Shown here in pieces: positions 1-5,791 of a stretch of 5,791 nucleotides of DNA. The translations under genes were made by a program, and so were the position numbers. The first letter of the stretch is position 1. Each line of letters starts with the position of its first letter. Where the stretch lies: assembly GCA_012513545.1 (NCBI GenBank), contig JAAZCB010000706.1, positions 1 to 5,791 of the forward strand, in the 5' to 3' direction. The notes below the pieces were generated by a model that made no database searches, was not told the origin of the DNA, and saw only the letters and a program-made list of their open reading frames with translations. This DNA comes from Clostridiaceae bacterium. GTDB taxonomy: Bacteria > Bacillota_A > Clostridia > Acetivibrionales > Acetivibrionaceae.

Positions 1-56
1 AAAAATTTTTAGAGATACAAAAAGATAAAAATATTACGCACTTTTTTCATTAACAT

Positions 57-98
57 AAAATCCTGAAAAGCCTTATTTACCAGGGCTTCTCGGGATTT
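57..98 (-). terminator. Probable Rho-independent terminator of the lipoprotein gene
   Basis: Read on the minus strand, this is a hairpin with an inner stem AAGCC/GGCTT, one A-C mismatch, then a GA/TC, wobble and TCC/GGA outer stem extended by A-T pairs. The loop is about 11 nt. The stem runs into TTTTATGTT on the minus strand, which is an imperfect U tract. It lies about 90 bp beyond the stop codon of the lipoprotein gene (188-190), the expected place for the end of that minus-strand transcript. The mismatch and broken U run limit confidence. The rest of 1-187 is AT-rich, with no supportable gene. Confidence 0.55.
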
Positions 99-187
99 AT
101 ATTTCTTCCAACTGTCAAAGATGAGATTATAAGTGATTGTACGCTACTTGTCAATGAAAAATATATTTATTATACTACCAATATTAG

Positions 188-1690
188 TTATTCCGCTACA
201 AAACCTCTAACTGCGTCTTCCCTGAAAATTTGTACTTCATGGCATAATTCATAGTCATTATCCTCTAAAAGTTTCAGGTACATTCCAATCAGCTTCCCAG
301 TTTCCGAATTCTGATTATCAGCTGTAAACTTCCTGTAGCTTTCAACAAGCTCCCGGTTAATCTTATTTGTTTCATAATCAAAGGTAGGAGCATTATCAAA
401 ACCAAATAAATATTGGTACAAGTAATCAAAGTACAATTCATTCATATCTGACTCTTTCAATGAATCAGGGAAACTCCCCAAAAATTTTTCAGCTTCTATT
501 ATTTTGCCCGCTATCGTATCCCAGCCAATGAAAAAGTCGGTTTTGTAAGCTTTAAGATTCTTTGACTCCTCAGCCTTAAATTTAATATACTGCTCAAGAT
601 CCTTTGGCAGGTGCTTTCCAAAATGCTCAAGACGAGTATAGTCATATGACAGCATATATAACCCGTCTATGTTAATTATCATATATCCTCCATCAAGAAT
701 CTCCCTGACAAGTGACCTTAATTCCTCACTCTTTATTTCACTTATTTTTTCTGGGTCAAAATTATAGTCAAAAACATCTATAAGCTCTTTTTGCATACTT
801 TCTGCAGATAAACTTTCTTCATAAATGCTTATATACTTCTCCTGAATTTCTTCAAGGCCTAAAACCAAAGTAGCAGCCTGCTCTTCAGATAAATTTTTAA
901 TATTATTTTGGATAAAAAATAAAGCCTCGAAAGGCTTTGTTTTTTCATCTATTATTTTGTTGTAATCATCTATTATGTTTATTGCCTGTTTTTCCAGAAG
1001 AAACTCATCTTTGAGAATATCCTTTATCTCTTCAAAAGGAATCTCAAATTCCAGTGGTCCATCCTCAATAGAAGTGTAAGTAAGAGATTGATAATATAAA
1101 ACCAATGCATTATCCTTCAAGTGAAATCCTCTTCCATTTGCATCTCCTTTAAATTCACTTGTAAGTGTAACACCCTTGTCCTTGACTTGAGAAGACATTA
1201 TGGAACTCAGTTTTTTCTCAAAACCCTTGTCCTTAAAAAGGTCCTTTAGCTCTAAAGCATTTCCATAAACCAGGTCAATATTTATGGAATCAATAATTTT
1301 ATCTGTTACCATATTTTCCATTGATGATTCATAATTTAACCTGATACTTAACTTTTCCTTGGTTTTGTAAGTGACTTCAAATGTTACTTTCTGGGACTCT
1401 CCCAATTCTTCAACCTTAGGTATCAACTCTCTGTACCTGGAAATTTTCGCGTCAATAACTTTATTAACCAGACTCTCAATATTTTTGTCTACTAATTCAG
1501 ATACAACAGGATAAGAAATTGAGGCAGTCAATTCTCCCATATTGCTTTCTTCTGTTTTACTATCTACCTTGTACTTATCGGTCAATTCAGTAGCCGCAAC
1601 AGTATTCTTCTTTTCGCCTGATTGGTTACTATCTGAGCACCCTATTAATGCAAATGATAAAAGTAATGCAAAAATAACTAGCCTTTTCAC
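188..1690 (-). CDS. Lipoprotein with PdaC/RsiV-like (DUF4163/DUF3298) N-terminal region, 500 aa
   Basis: This is probably a membrane-anchored extracytoplasmic lipoprotein. I start it at GTG (1690): GGAGG lies 8 nt upstream, and the protein then opens with VKR, a hydrophobic stretch and the lipobox L-I-G-C, with Cys18 as the lipidation site. An in-frame ATG at 1774 would add 28 mostly basic residues, lacks a Shine-Dalgarno sequence and would bury the signal. Residues about 50-228 resemble the DUF4163/DUF3298 fold of PdaC and the anti-sigma factor RsiV: ISYPVV near 58, D-x-x-x-GNALELKDLF near 139-152, F-x-L-x-DNALVLYY near 189-200, and GPLEFEIPFEEIKDIL at 211-226. Residues 227-500 are acidic, probably mostly helical, and match no family I recognise. 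The gene lies 164 bp beyond the DUF218 gene on the same strand, so cotranscription is possible but not shown. I see no convincing promoter in the gap. The exact function is unknown; ligand sensing or binding in the cell wall is an inference from the fold only. Confidence 0.85.
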   Translation of the reverse strand: MKRLVIFALLLSFALIGCSDSNQSGEKKNTVAATELTDKYKVDSKTEESNMGELTASISYPVVSELVDKNIESLVNKVIDAKISRYRELIPKVEELGESQKVTFEVTYKTKEKLSIRLNYESSMENMVTDKIIDSINIDLVYGNALELKDLFKDKGFEKKLSSIMSSQVKDKGVTLTSEFKGDANGRGFHLKDNALVLYYQSLTYTSIEDGPLEFEIPFEEIKDILKDEFLLEKQAINIIDDYNKIIDEKTKPFEALFFIQNNIKNLSEEQAATLVLGLEEIQEKYISIYEESLSAESMQKELIDVFDYNFDPEKISEIKSEELRSLVREILDGGYMIINIDGLYMLSYDYTRLEHFGKHLPKDLEQYIKFKAEESKNLKAYKTDFFIGWDTIAGKIIEAEKFLGSFPDSLKESDMNELYFDYLYQYLFGFDNAPTFDYETNKINRELVESYRKFTADNQNSETGKLIGMYLKLLEDNDYELCHEVQIFREDAVRGFVAE

Positions 1691-1705
1691 CAGATTCCCC
1701 TCCAC
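1688..1705 (-). promoter_or_regulatory. Ribosome binding site and GTG start of the lipoprotein gene
   Basis: On the minus strand the sequence reads GGAGGGGAATCTG then GTG. The perfect GGAGG, 8 nt before GTG, followed at once by a lipoprotein signal, places the start here and not at the in-frame ATG 84 bp upstream. Confidence 0.85.
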
Positions 1706-1854
1706 TTTTCTTCTTTTTGGTATTTTCCTTGTTGCATGTTCATTTTTAATAATAACATATCTTCGGTAAAACATAAATATAAACTTTTTTTGATATAAAA
1801 ACTTAATATAAAATAAATATTTACCTTTTAATAATCTTCTGACTTTGGTATCAG

Positions 1855-2610
1855 TCAGTACAATGACGACGCCATAATACCGATATATTCCTTCAAGGCA
1901 AGGCTGGTTCTGAACATTGCATCTGCTGAAGGAGTAAACAATGAATAATCAATGACTAATTTTTTCATTACCTGATAGTCGGTAGGATATGGAATGACCT
2001 CAAGATTAACTTTCTTGAACTGTCGTATAGACCTTTCCATATGGAAAGCCGATGTAACCACTATGGGCTTGCTAAAACCATACTTGTCAACCAACTCCTT
2101 GGAGAGTAATGCATTCTGGGTTGTGTTAAGGCTTTTATTTTCTGTAATAATCCTGTCTTCAGGAACTCCCATTCCAACTAGTATGTTTTTTGCAATTTCC
2201 GACTCCGATCCGGTATATCCAAAAACCTGTCCTCCTGAAATAATTATTGGTACATCCATTACCCGGTGAAGCTGGAAACTAGTTATTAGCCGGTTAGCTG
2301 CAAAACCACTCAAATGCCCTTGCCCTTGAACATTAGGTGTATCAACAATTGCACCTCCACCGAGCATAATAATAACATCACCCTCAGGATTAGCCGGTGG
2401 ATAATACCTGCCTTCCAAAGGGTGCAGCAAAAAATAGGAGGTTATCGGAACAGATACGATATACAACACTAATGATACTGTTACCAAAACCTTTGATAAC
2501 AAAAAGGAATGCTTTTTATGCAAAAATATTGACAATAGCAACAGAAATACAATAAGTACCCCCGGAGGCAGTAAAAATGTCTGATAAAAGAACTTAATTA
2601 TATAAACCAA
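1855..2610 (-). CDS. DUF218/YdcF family (ElyC/SanA-like) membrane protein, 251 aa
   Basis: This is a membrane protein with a DUF218 domain. Family members such as E. coli ElyC and SanA are linked to envelope integrity and peptidoglycan or lipid-carrier metabolism; their biochemical activity is not settled. Two hydrophobic segments (about residues 13-31 and 39-61) precede the soluble domain. Family motifs follow in order: V-I-I-M-L-GGG (79-86), an Arg in the next helix (R107), P-I-I-I-S-GG (121-127), S-E-S-E-I-A with E138, G-M-G-V-P (146-150), E-N-K-S-L-N-T-T-Q-N (157-166), T-S-A-F-H-M-E-R-S (186-194), and Y-P-T (208-210). The length is close to that of ElyC. The start is TTG at 2610, preceded by GGGAG 8 nt upstream; no ATG occurs before residue 82, inside the conserved domain, so TTG is well supported. 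TATAAT at 2669-2674 (minus strand) is a possible -10 element, but has no good -35. The gene stands between the decayed zinc-ribbon gene and the lipoprotein gene, all on the minus strand. Confidence 0.9.
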   Translation of the reverse strand: MVYIIKFFYQTFLLPPGVLIVFLLLLSIFLHKKHSFLLSKVLVTVSLVLYIVSVPITSYFLLHPLEGRYYPPANPEGDVIIMLGGGAIVDTPNVQGQGHLSGFAANRLITSFQLHRVMDVPIIISGGQVFGYTGSESEIAKNILVGMGVPEDRIITENKSLNTTQNALLSKELVDKYGFSKPIVVTSAFHMERSIRQFKKVNLEVIPYPTDYQVMKKLVIDYSLFTPSADAMFRTSLALKEYIGIMASSLY

Positions 2611-2625
2611 TAGTAATCTCCCTCA
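2600..2625 (-). promoter_or_regulatory. Ribosome binding site and TTG start of the DUF218 gene
   Basis: On the minus strand the sequence reads GAGGGAGATTACTA then TTG. The purine-rich GGGAG sits at a normal distance (7-8 nt) from TTG. Since no ATG or GTG lies nearby in frame, this site decides the start. Confidence 0.75.
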
Positions 2626-2699
2626 AATAATTAACATAAGTTTATTAATAACAACTTCAACTATATTAATTATATTTTAATACAAACTTAAGTAATACA

Positions 2700-2914
2700 T
2701 CAACCCGTAATTTTATTCCCGTAATGCGGGCAAAAATTATTGCTGCCAATATCCTCCCAGAACTTACTGCACTCACAGCAGGACTTACGATGCTCTTTTA
2801 TGTCAGGTGTCATTTTCACGCTTATAAACATTAATAAGATCTTCCTGACATCTTTTATGGACTTGTGTCATACTAAAATATCCCTTTCATATTTTATAGC
2901 AAATTCCCAAACAT
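2700..2914 (-). pseudogene. Decayed small zinc-ribbon-like gene (frameshifted remnant)
   Basis: The minus strand holds the wreck of what looks like a gene of about 70 codons. A perfect GGAGG (2923-2927) lies 8 nt before ATG (2914), but that frame stops after six codons. A one-base shift from that ATG gives V-W-E-F-A-I-K-Y-E-R-D-I-L, protein-like and faintly like the first helix of ferritin-like/rubrerythrin domains, ending at TGA (2868-2870). A third frame opens at ATG 2871 for 22 codons (M-T-Q-V-H-K-R-C-Q-E-D-L). The original shifted frame resumes from ATG 2813 and gives 37 residues ending at 2700, with C-C-E-C-S-K-F-W-E-D and then N-F-C-P-H-Y-G-N-K-I. This is a zinc-ribbon pattern (CxxC...CPxCG) in which the last Cys is Tyr (TAC for TGC). 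A frameshifted, ligand-losing remnant is the simplest reading. Alternatives are a functional 37-aa peptide from 2813 or chance. The ferritin link is speculative. Confidence 0.4.
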
Positions 2915-3000
2915 TTTTAATGCCTCCGTGTTTTTAATTTTGATAATGTGACGAACAAAAGATAAAAAAGTTCACAAAAAATTAATTTTTTTTAACTTAT

Positions 3001-3019
3001 TAGATTAAACCTTAATCTA
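3001..3019. repeat. Perfect 8-bp inverted repeat, possible operator
   Basis: TAGATTAA and TTAATCTA face each other across the 3-nt spacer ACC. It lies just upstream of a TATAAT (3026-3031), covering where a -35 element for that hexamer would be. A dimeric regulator could bind here, but AT-rich DNA produces such symmetry by chance fairly often. Confidence 0.4.
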
Positions 3020-3047
3020 GTCTTCTATAATGCCTGTTGCCTGCCTC

Positions 3048-3099
3048 GTAAGCATATTTTGAAATTATTGACTTATATTACAAGCGGTGATATGCTTAC
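3048..3099. repeat. 10-bp inverted repeat flanking and overlapping the SLH gene promoter
   Basis: GTAAGCATAT (3048-3057) and ATATGCTTAC (3090-3099) are perfect reverse complements separated by 32 nt. The left arm lies upstream of the -35 hexamer and the right arm covers the -10 hexamer. The arm centres are 42 bp apart, close to four turns of B-DNA, so two half-sites would face the same side of the helix. An operator bound by a repressor is the natural inference. Confidence 0.5.
3068..3096 (+). promoter_or_regulatory. Predicted sigma-A promoter of the SLH gene
   Basis: The -35 hexamer TTGACT (3068-3073; 5 of 6 to consensus) and the -10 hexamer TATGCT (3091-3096; 4 of 6) are separated by 17 bp. 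TGA at 3088-3090 gives an extended TGn -10. Transcription would begin near 3103, leaving a leader of about 30 nt before the start codon. Confidence 0.65.
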
Positions 3100-3113
3100 A
3101 ACAAATATTTTAG

Positions 3114-3134
3114 AAGGAGTGATAATAAAAAATG
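3114..3134 (+). promoter_or_regulatory. Ribosome binding site and ATG start of the SLH gene
   Basis: AAGGAGT (3114-3120) matches the anti-Shine-Dalgarno well, but its GGAG core is 12 nt from the ATG at 3132, slightly longer than usual. The signal peptide begins straight after this ATG, so the start is secure. Confidence 0.75.
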
Positions 3135-3431
3135 CATGGAAGTAAAAAAAGTAAACGTTTTTCAGTGCTATTGGCCCTGATATTATTTGTGCAGCTTGCT
3201 ATTCCTTCAGGAACGTTTGCTGCAGCATCAGACATATCAGGACATTGGTCCCAAAAATCCCTCGAAAGAATGATTTCTCTTGGGATAATGGCAGGTTATA
3301 CCGACGGCTCAATAAAGCCTGACAACAACATAACCCGCGCAGAGTTTTTTACAATCGTCAACAAAGCTTTTGGAATTGAAACAACCACAAAAATATCTTT
3401 TACAGATGTAAAAGATAAAGCCTGGTATTAA
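3132..3431 (+). CDS. Readable 5' fragment of the SLH gene: signal peptide plus one SLH domain, 99 aa
   Basis: This is what conventional translation of the locus gives. It comprises a signal peptide, SLH1 complete with its ITRAE motif, and the first ten residues of SLH2, ending at W-Y before TAA. If expressed it would be exported but carry only one SLH unit, where three usually cooperate to bind the wall polymer, so it is unlikely to be a functional protein on its own. No start codon with a usable ribosome binding site follows directly: the first in-frame ATG is at 3489 with only a weak GGAA upstream, and a product from there would lack a signal peptide. Confidence 0.6.
   Translation: MHGSKKSKRFSVLLALILFVQLAIPSGTFAAASDISGHWSQKSLERMISLGIMAGYTDGSIKPDNNITRAEFFTIVNKAFGIETTTKISFTDVKDKAWY
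3429..3431 (+). other. Single in-frame TAA inside SLH domain 2
   Basis: The codons around it read GCC TGG TAT TAA CAG GAG ATC. SLH domains commonly have W-Y-Y followed by a charged or polar pair at this place, so TAA most simply replaces TAT or TAC by one substitution. The frame is the same on both sides, and the downstream domains are intact. Confidence 0.9.
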
Positions 3432-4571
3432 CAGGAGATCTCAAAAGCGGTAGCTGCAGGTATTACCAAAGGAACATCTGCAACTACTATGAATCCTGAA
3501 GCGCAGATCACACGCCAGGATGCAATAGTAACTCTCGGAAATATTTTTGAGCTACAAAACGGTACCACTGTCAACTTCTCAGATTCCAATGAAATATCCA
3601 GTTATGCACGAGGATTTGTATCCACCATGCAAACTCTTGGAGTTATAAAGGGAAAAGGTAACGGCCGTCTTGAACCCAAAGCTTTTATCACCCGGGCTGA
3701 AGCAGCAAAAATACTGGATCTTATGCTTGGAAACCTGATAAAAAGCGATGAATCCGATAAAAGTCTTGAAGGTAATGTTCTTATTGTTAAGAAAGGTGTT
3801 ACACTAAAAAACACTGAAGTTAATGGAAATCTGTACATAACAGGCGGAGTTGGTGACGGCAGCGTTACTCTTGACAGCGTAAAGGTGTCCGGTCAGTTGA
3901 TAGTACAGGGCGGTGGTTCAAACACAATCAAGTTTATGAATACCACTGCCGGAAACGGTGTTCAGGTAAACAAAAGCATTACAGGCAATAAGATACATAT
4001 TGAAATTGCAAAGGACACTAACGCTGATGCAGTCTCAGGCCTTAATATGACCTTTGGAACAAGCGCAATTATTACCAACAGCAGCAGCACAGCATTAGGA
4101 AACCTTACTGTCAAGGGAAAGACAGTAATAGCTGATGTATATGGCAACATTAATGATATCAAAGTTCTTGAGTATTCTACTCTTAATGTAAAGAAGGATG
4201 CTGTTGTTAATAATTTAAGTGTTGATTCAACCGGTACGGCAATACTGTTAAGCGGAAGCCGTATTGAAAATTTAGTAGCGGAAAGCGGTGCAGTAATCAA
4301 CCTTGAAGAAGGTTCTTCGATAAAAAAAGTACAGGCTGTAAATGGAGATGTAAAAATTACATTGATTTCAGCTAATGGAGCTAAAACAGAGAAAATAATC
4401 AAACCGGGAAGCACAGTAGCATTTGACGCTAATGGCAATATTACCGAACCAGACACTATTGTTCCTTCTTCCGGCAAAGGCAGTTCAGGGGGTTCAGGCA
4501 GCGGCTCAGGCGGAAAATCAGATGATAAGGATAATAAACCCGTCTGGAAACTTTCAAAGTTTGGTACTGCC

Positions 4572-4613
4572 AGCGTAACCTCCTCTGTATATAGTGTTAC
4601 TTCTTCAGTTTAT
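4572..4613 (+). repeat. Tandem heptapeptide repeat SVTSSVY x2 with almost wholly different codons
   Basis: Residues 481-487 and 488-494 are identical (S-V-T-S-S-V-Y), but six of the seven codon pairs differ at the third base. It sits at the start of the divergent jelly-roll module, just after the Gly/Ser linker. Confidence 0.85.
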
Positions 4614-4991
4614 AAGGAAGGAGTGATAGCCAATATTTCAAAAACCGGAACCTCTGAGGACGATATTGTGTTGAAATATGTAACTCCATATTATCTTGAA
4701 AGAGGAGAGTACAAATTAACAATTCCTGTACTATCAAGTACAAACCGAAAAATTCGTGCAGTCCTGGAAAAAAACGATGAATCCATGGAAACAATACAGG
4801 ACGAAGTTATCAATATAACGTCCGGTATAAATACTGTTACTGTCCCAGTTTCAGTAATGGAATCGGTATATGCAGACCTTTCCCTGCGTCTGGGCTATTT
4901 TAATGAAGACGGAGACCTGGCATCACACAGTGTAGCTGCCGGTAAACCCGTGATTGAACTTAACCAGAACAGATACAGTAACAAATTGGCT

Positions 4992-5791
4992 AATGGAGAC
5001 TTCCAAAATGGCACAATCGGTTGGTGGGGAATTGATGAAGTCGACGGAACTGGCGTAAAGACTGTTGAGGGCGGAAGCAAAAACCCATGGGACGTTATGT
5101 GCGGCTACTTTGAGCCTTTTGAATTGAAAAAGGGTAGAACCTATTCCGTTTCTTTCAGCGTTTACTCTGAAATATCACAGGATATAGCGCTTCAGATTGT
5201 AAATAGTGACGACGGTGACAAACAGTTGGCACTAAAAACTTTTACAATCCCGGGAGATGGAATAACACGCACCCTGACTTTAAACAGTTTTGAAGCTCCT
5301 GTGGACTGCATGGCTAAATTTGCTTTCATGATGGGTGGAGCAGGCGTCAGCGGTGAAACCTATGTGATAAAGCTTGACAATGCACAAGTATGTGAAGTTC
5401 CGGATATGGTAGATGTAAAAATAAACGGAGACTTCGAGGACGGTAATAATGGATGGTGGGGTATTGAGGCCTATAACGGCATGGGGCTTAAGGTCGTAGA
5501 TGGAGGAACTGACACTCCTTGGGATGTTATGGCCGGCCACTTTTTAACCTTCGAACTTAAAAAGTCAAAGACTTATACTGTTTCCTTTGATGTTTACTCC
5601 GAAGTAGCACAGGATATCAAGTTCCAGCTTGTAAACGGCAGCAACAACGATAGTGAACTGACAACAAGGACATTTGCCGTCCCTGCCGACGGAAGCATGC
5701 ACACCTTCAGCTTTGATGATTTTGAGGTTCCTGAAGACTGCCTCGGTAAATTTGCATTTGCCATGGGTCAATTCGGTACAAAGGGCCAAAC
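4992..5791 (+). repeat. Tandem CBM4/9-like module repeats, period 144 codons (432 bp)
   Basis: Two copies are aligned end to end: 4992-5423 and 5424 to the edge (second copy incomplete). Both open with N-G-D-F then G-W-W-G-I. Both continue with G-G-x-x-x-PWDVM, F-E-L-K-K, T-Y-x-V-S-F, VYSE, QDI, a P-x-D-G turn, and D-C-x-x-KFAF-x-MG. Such conserved aromatic and strand positions are typical of carbohydrate-binding jelly rolls. The DNA copies are clearly diverged, so the duplication is old and the match is mainly at protein level. Confidence 0.85.

Larger units (their letters stand above)
2611..3131. other. Divergent intergenic region upstream of the SLH gene
   Basis: This 521-bp stretch separates the minus-strand DUF218 gene from the plus-strand SLH gene. 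The part at 2700-2914 holds the decayed zinc-ribbon gene. From 2938 to 3131 it is very AT-rich and regulatory in character. It has a perfect A6-TTAA-T6 palindrome at 2976-2991 (a possible curved or UP-like element), an 8-bp inverted repeat at 3001-3019, a lone TATAAT at 3026-3031, a 10-bp inverted repeat around the main promoter, and the ribosome binding site of the SLH gene. I see no RNA gene or riboswitch. Confidence 0.6.
3132..5791 (+). pseudogene. SLH/beta-helix/CBM4-9-like cell-surface protein gene, interrupted by an in-frame TAA and cut by the window edge
   Basis: This encodes a secreted, wall-anchored, probable polysaccharide-binding protein; 886 codons are visible and the 3' end lies outside. 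In order: signal peptide (1-31, basic start, hydrophobic core, Ala-rich cleavage site); SLH1 (34-80, ITRAE); SLH2 (90-141, ITRQD); SLH3 (149-200, ITRAE); a Gly/Asn/Val-rich region (212-440) with short strand repeats such as VNGNLYITGG and VSGQLIVQGGG, typical of the parallel beta-helix in Firmicutes SLH proteins and perhaps CBM54-like; a Gly/Ser linker (446-469); a divergent jelly-roll module (472-610); and two clear CBM4/9-like repeats (621-757; 765 onward). The layout recalls the SLH-anchored lichenase Lic16A of C. thermocellum, so a glycoside hydrolase domain could follow, but none is visible. Codon 100 is TAA (3429-3431), with no indel, in the conserved W-Y-Y of SLH2. The frame is otherwise open to the edge, so the mutation is recent or is a sequence error. 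SLH domains bind pyruvylated secondary wall polymer. Confidence 0.85.

Noticed and set aside
1..60. Minus-strand frame encoding a short basic-hydrophobic start (M-L-M-K-K-V-R-N-I-F)
   Set aside because: It stops after 15 codons, overlaps the terminator's downstream side and has no ribosome binding site.
1542..1769. Plus-strand open frame of 75 codons
   Set aside because: It lies antisense to the signal region of the lipoprotein gene; its hydrophobic look mirrors that region and it has no ribosome binding site or family resemblance.
1839..1858. Hairpin CTGACT/AGTCAG overlapping the DUF218 stop codon on the minus strand
   Set aside because: Only six pairs and no following T run, so it does not support a terminator.
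2033..2048. Perfect 16-bp palindrome CTTTCCATATGGAAAG
   Set aside because: It encodes the conserved A-F-H-M-E-R part of the DUF218 protein, so protein constraint explains it better than a binding site.
1994..2269. Plus-strand open frame of 91 codons
   Set aside because: It is antisense to the conserved core of the DUF218 gene, whose motifs establish the minus strand as coding.
2704..2733. Direct repeat CCCGTAAT x2 and short CCCG/CGGG hairpin
   Set aside because: Only 8 bp and a 4-bp stem, within the end of the remnant gene; no T run, so neither a convincing terminator nor an operator.
2740..2937. Plus-strand open frame of 65 codons starting with TTG
   Set aside because: No ribosome binding site or recognisable motif; the opposite strand carries the zinc-ribbon-like remnant with a GGAGG site, a better explanation.
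3432..3495. AGGAG just after the premature TAA as a reinitiation site
   Set aside because: No ATG, GTG or TTG follows within normal distance; the first in-frame ATG is at 3489 and its product would have no signal peptide.
3602..3838. Minus-strand open frame of 78 codons; others like it at 4597-4794, 4895-5080, 5280-5540 and 5565-5789
   Set aside because: All lie opposite well-formed SLH, linker or CBM coding sequence on the plus strand and show no family features.
3962..4477. Minus-strand open frame of 171 codons
   Set aside because: It is antisense to the beta-helix part of the SLH gene; the regular codon pattern there keeps the opposite frame free of stops.

Overview
The window looks like part of a low-G+C, Gram-positive, probably cellulolytic clostridial chromosome (Ruminiclostridium/Acetivibrio type). 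The basis is AT-rich intergenic DNA, GGAGG-type ribosome binding sites, a lipoprotein with a Gram-positive style signal, and a large secreted protein joining S-layer homology (SLH) domains to carbohydrate-binding modules. The organism is an inference; no rRNA or other taxonomic marker is present.

Layout. The left half is on the minus strand. Read in transcription order from about 2.9 kb leftwards it holds: a decayed small zinc-ribbon-like gene (2700-2914); a DUF218/YdcF (ElyC/SanA-like) two-helix membrane protein starting with TTG (1855-2610); and a 500-residue lipoprotein with a PdaC/RsiV-like (DUF4163/DUF3298) N-terminal half, best started at a GTG (188-1690). A probable Rho-independent terminator lies beyond it at 57-98. 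The right half is on the plus strand. A promoter region of about 200 bp, with two notable inverted repeats and a good extended -10 promoter, leads into a large SLH protein gene (3132 to beyond the right edge).

The SLH gene is the most striking element. Its frame is interrupted by one in-frame TAA (3429-3431) exactly where the second SLH domain should read Trp-Tyr-Tyr. Downstream the same frame stays open for about 786 codons to the window edge. It encodes the rest of SLH2, SLH3, a parallel beta-helix-like region, a Gly/Ser linker and three tandem jelly-roll (CBM4/9-like) modules. It is therefore a nonsense-interrupted gene, a sequencing error, or (least likely) a readthrough gene.

All three readable genes act at the cell envelope: a lipoprotein on the outer face of the membrane, a membrane protein of a family linked to envelope and peptidoglycan homeostasis, and a wall-anchored polysaccharide-binding protein. 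The SLH gene is divergent from the other two and probably regulated separately. I see no RNA genes, insertion sequences, CRISPR arrays or phage genes, and no clear evidence of a wholly new system. The main points for a second look are the lone stop codon, the broken zinc-ribbon gene, and the helically phased inverted repeat around the SLH promoter.
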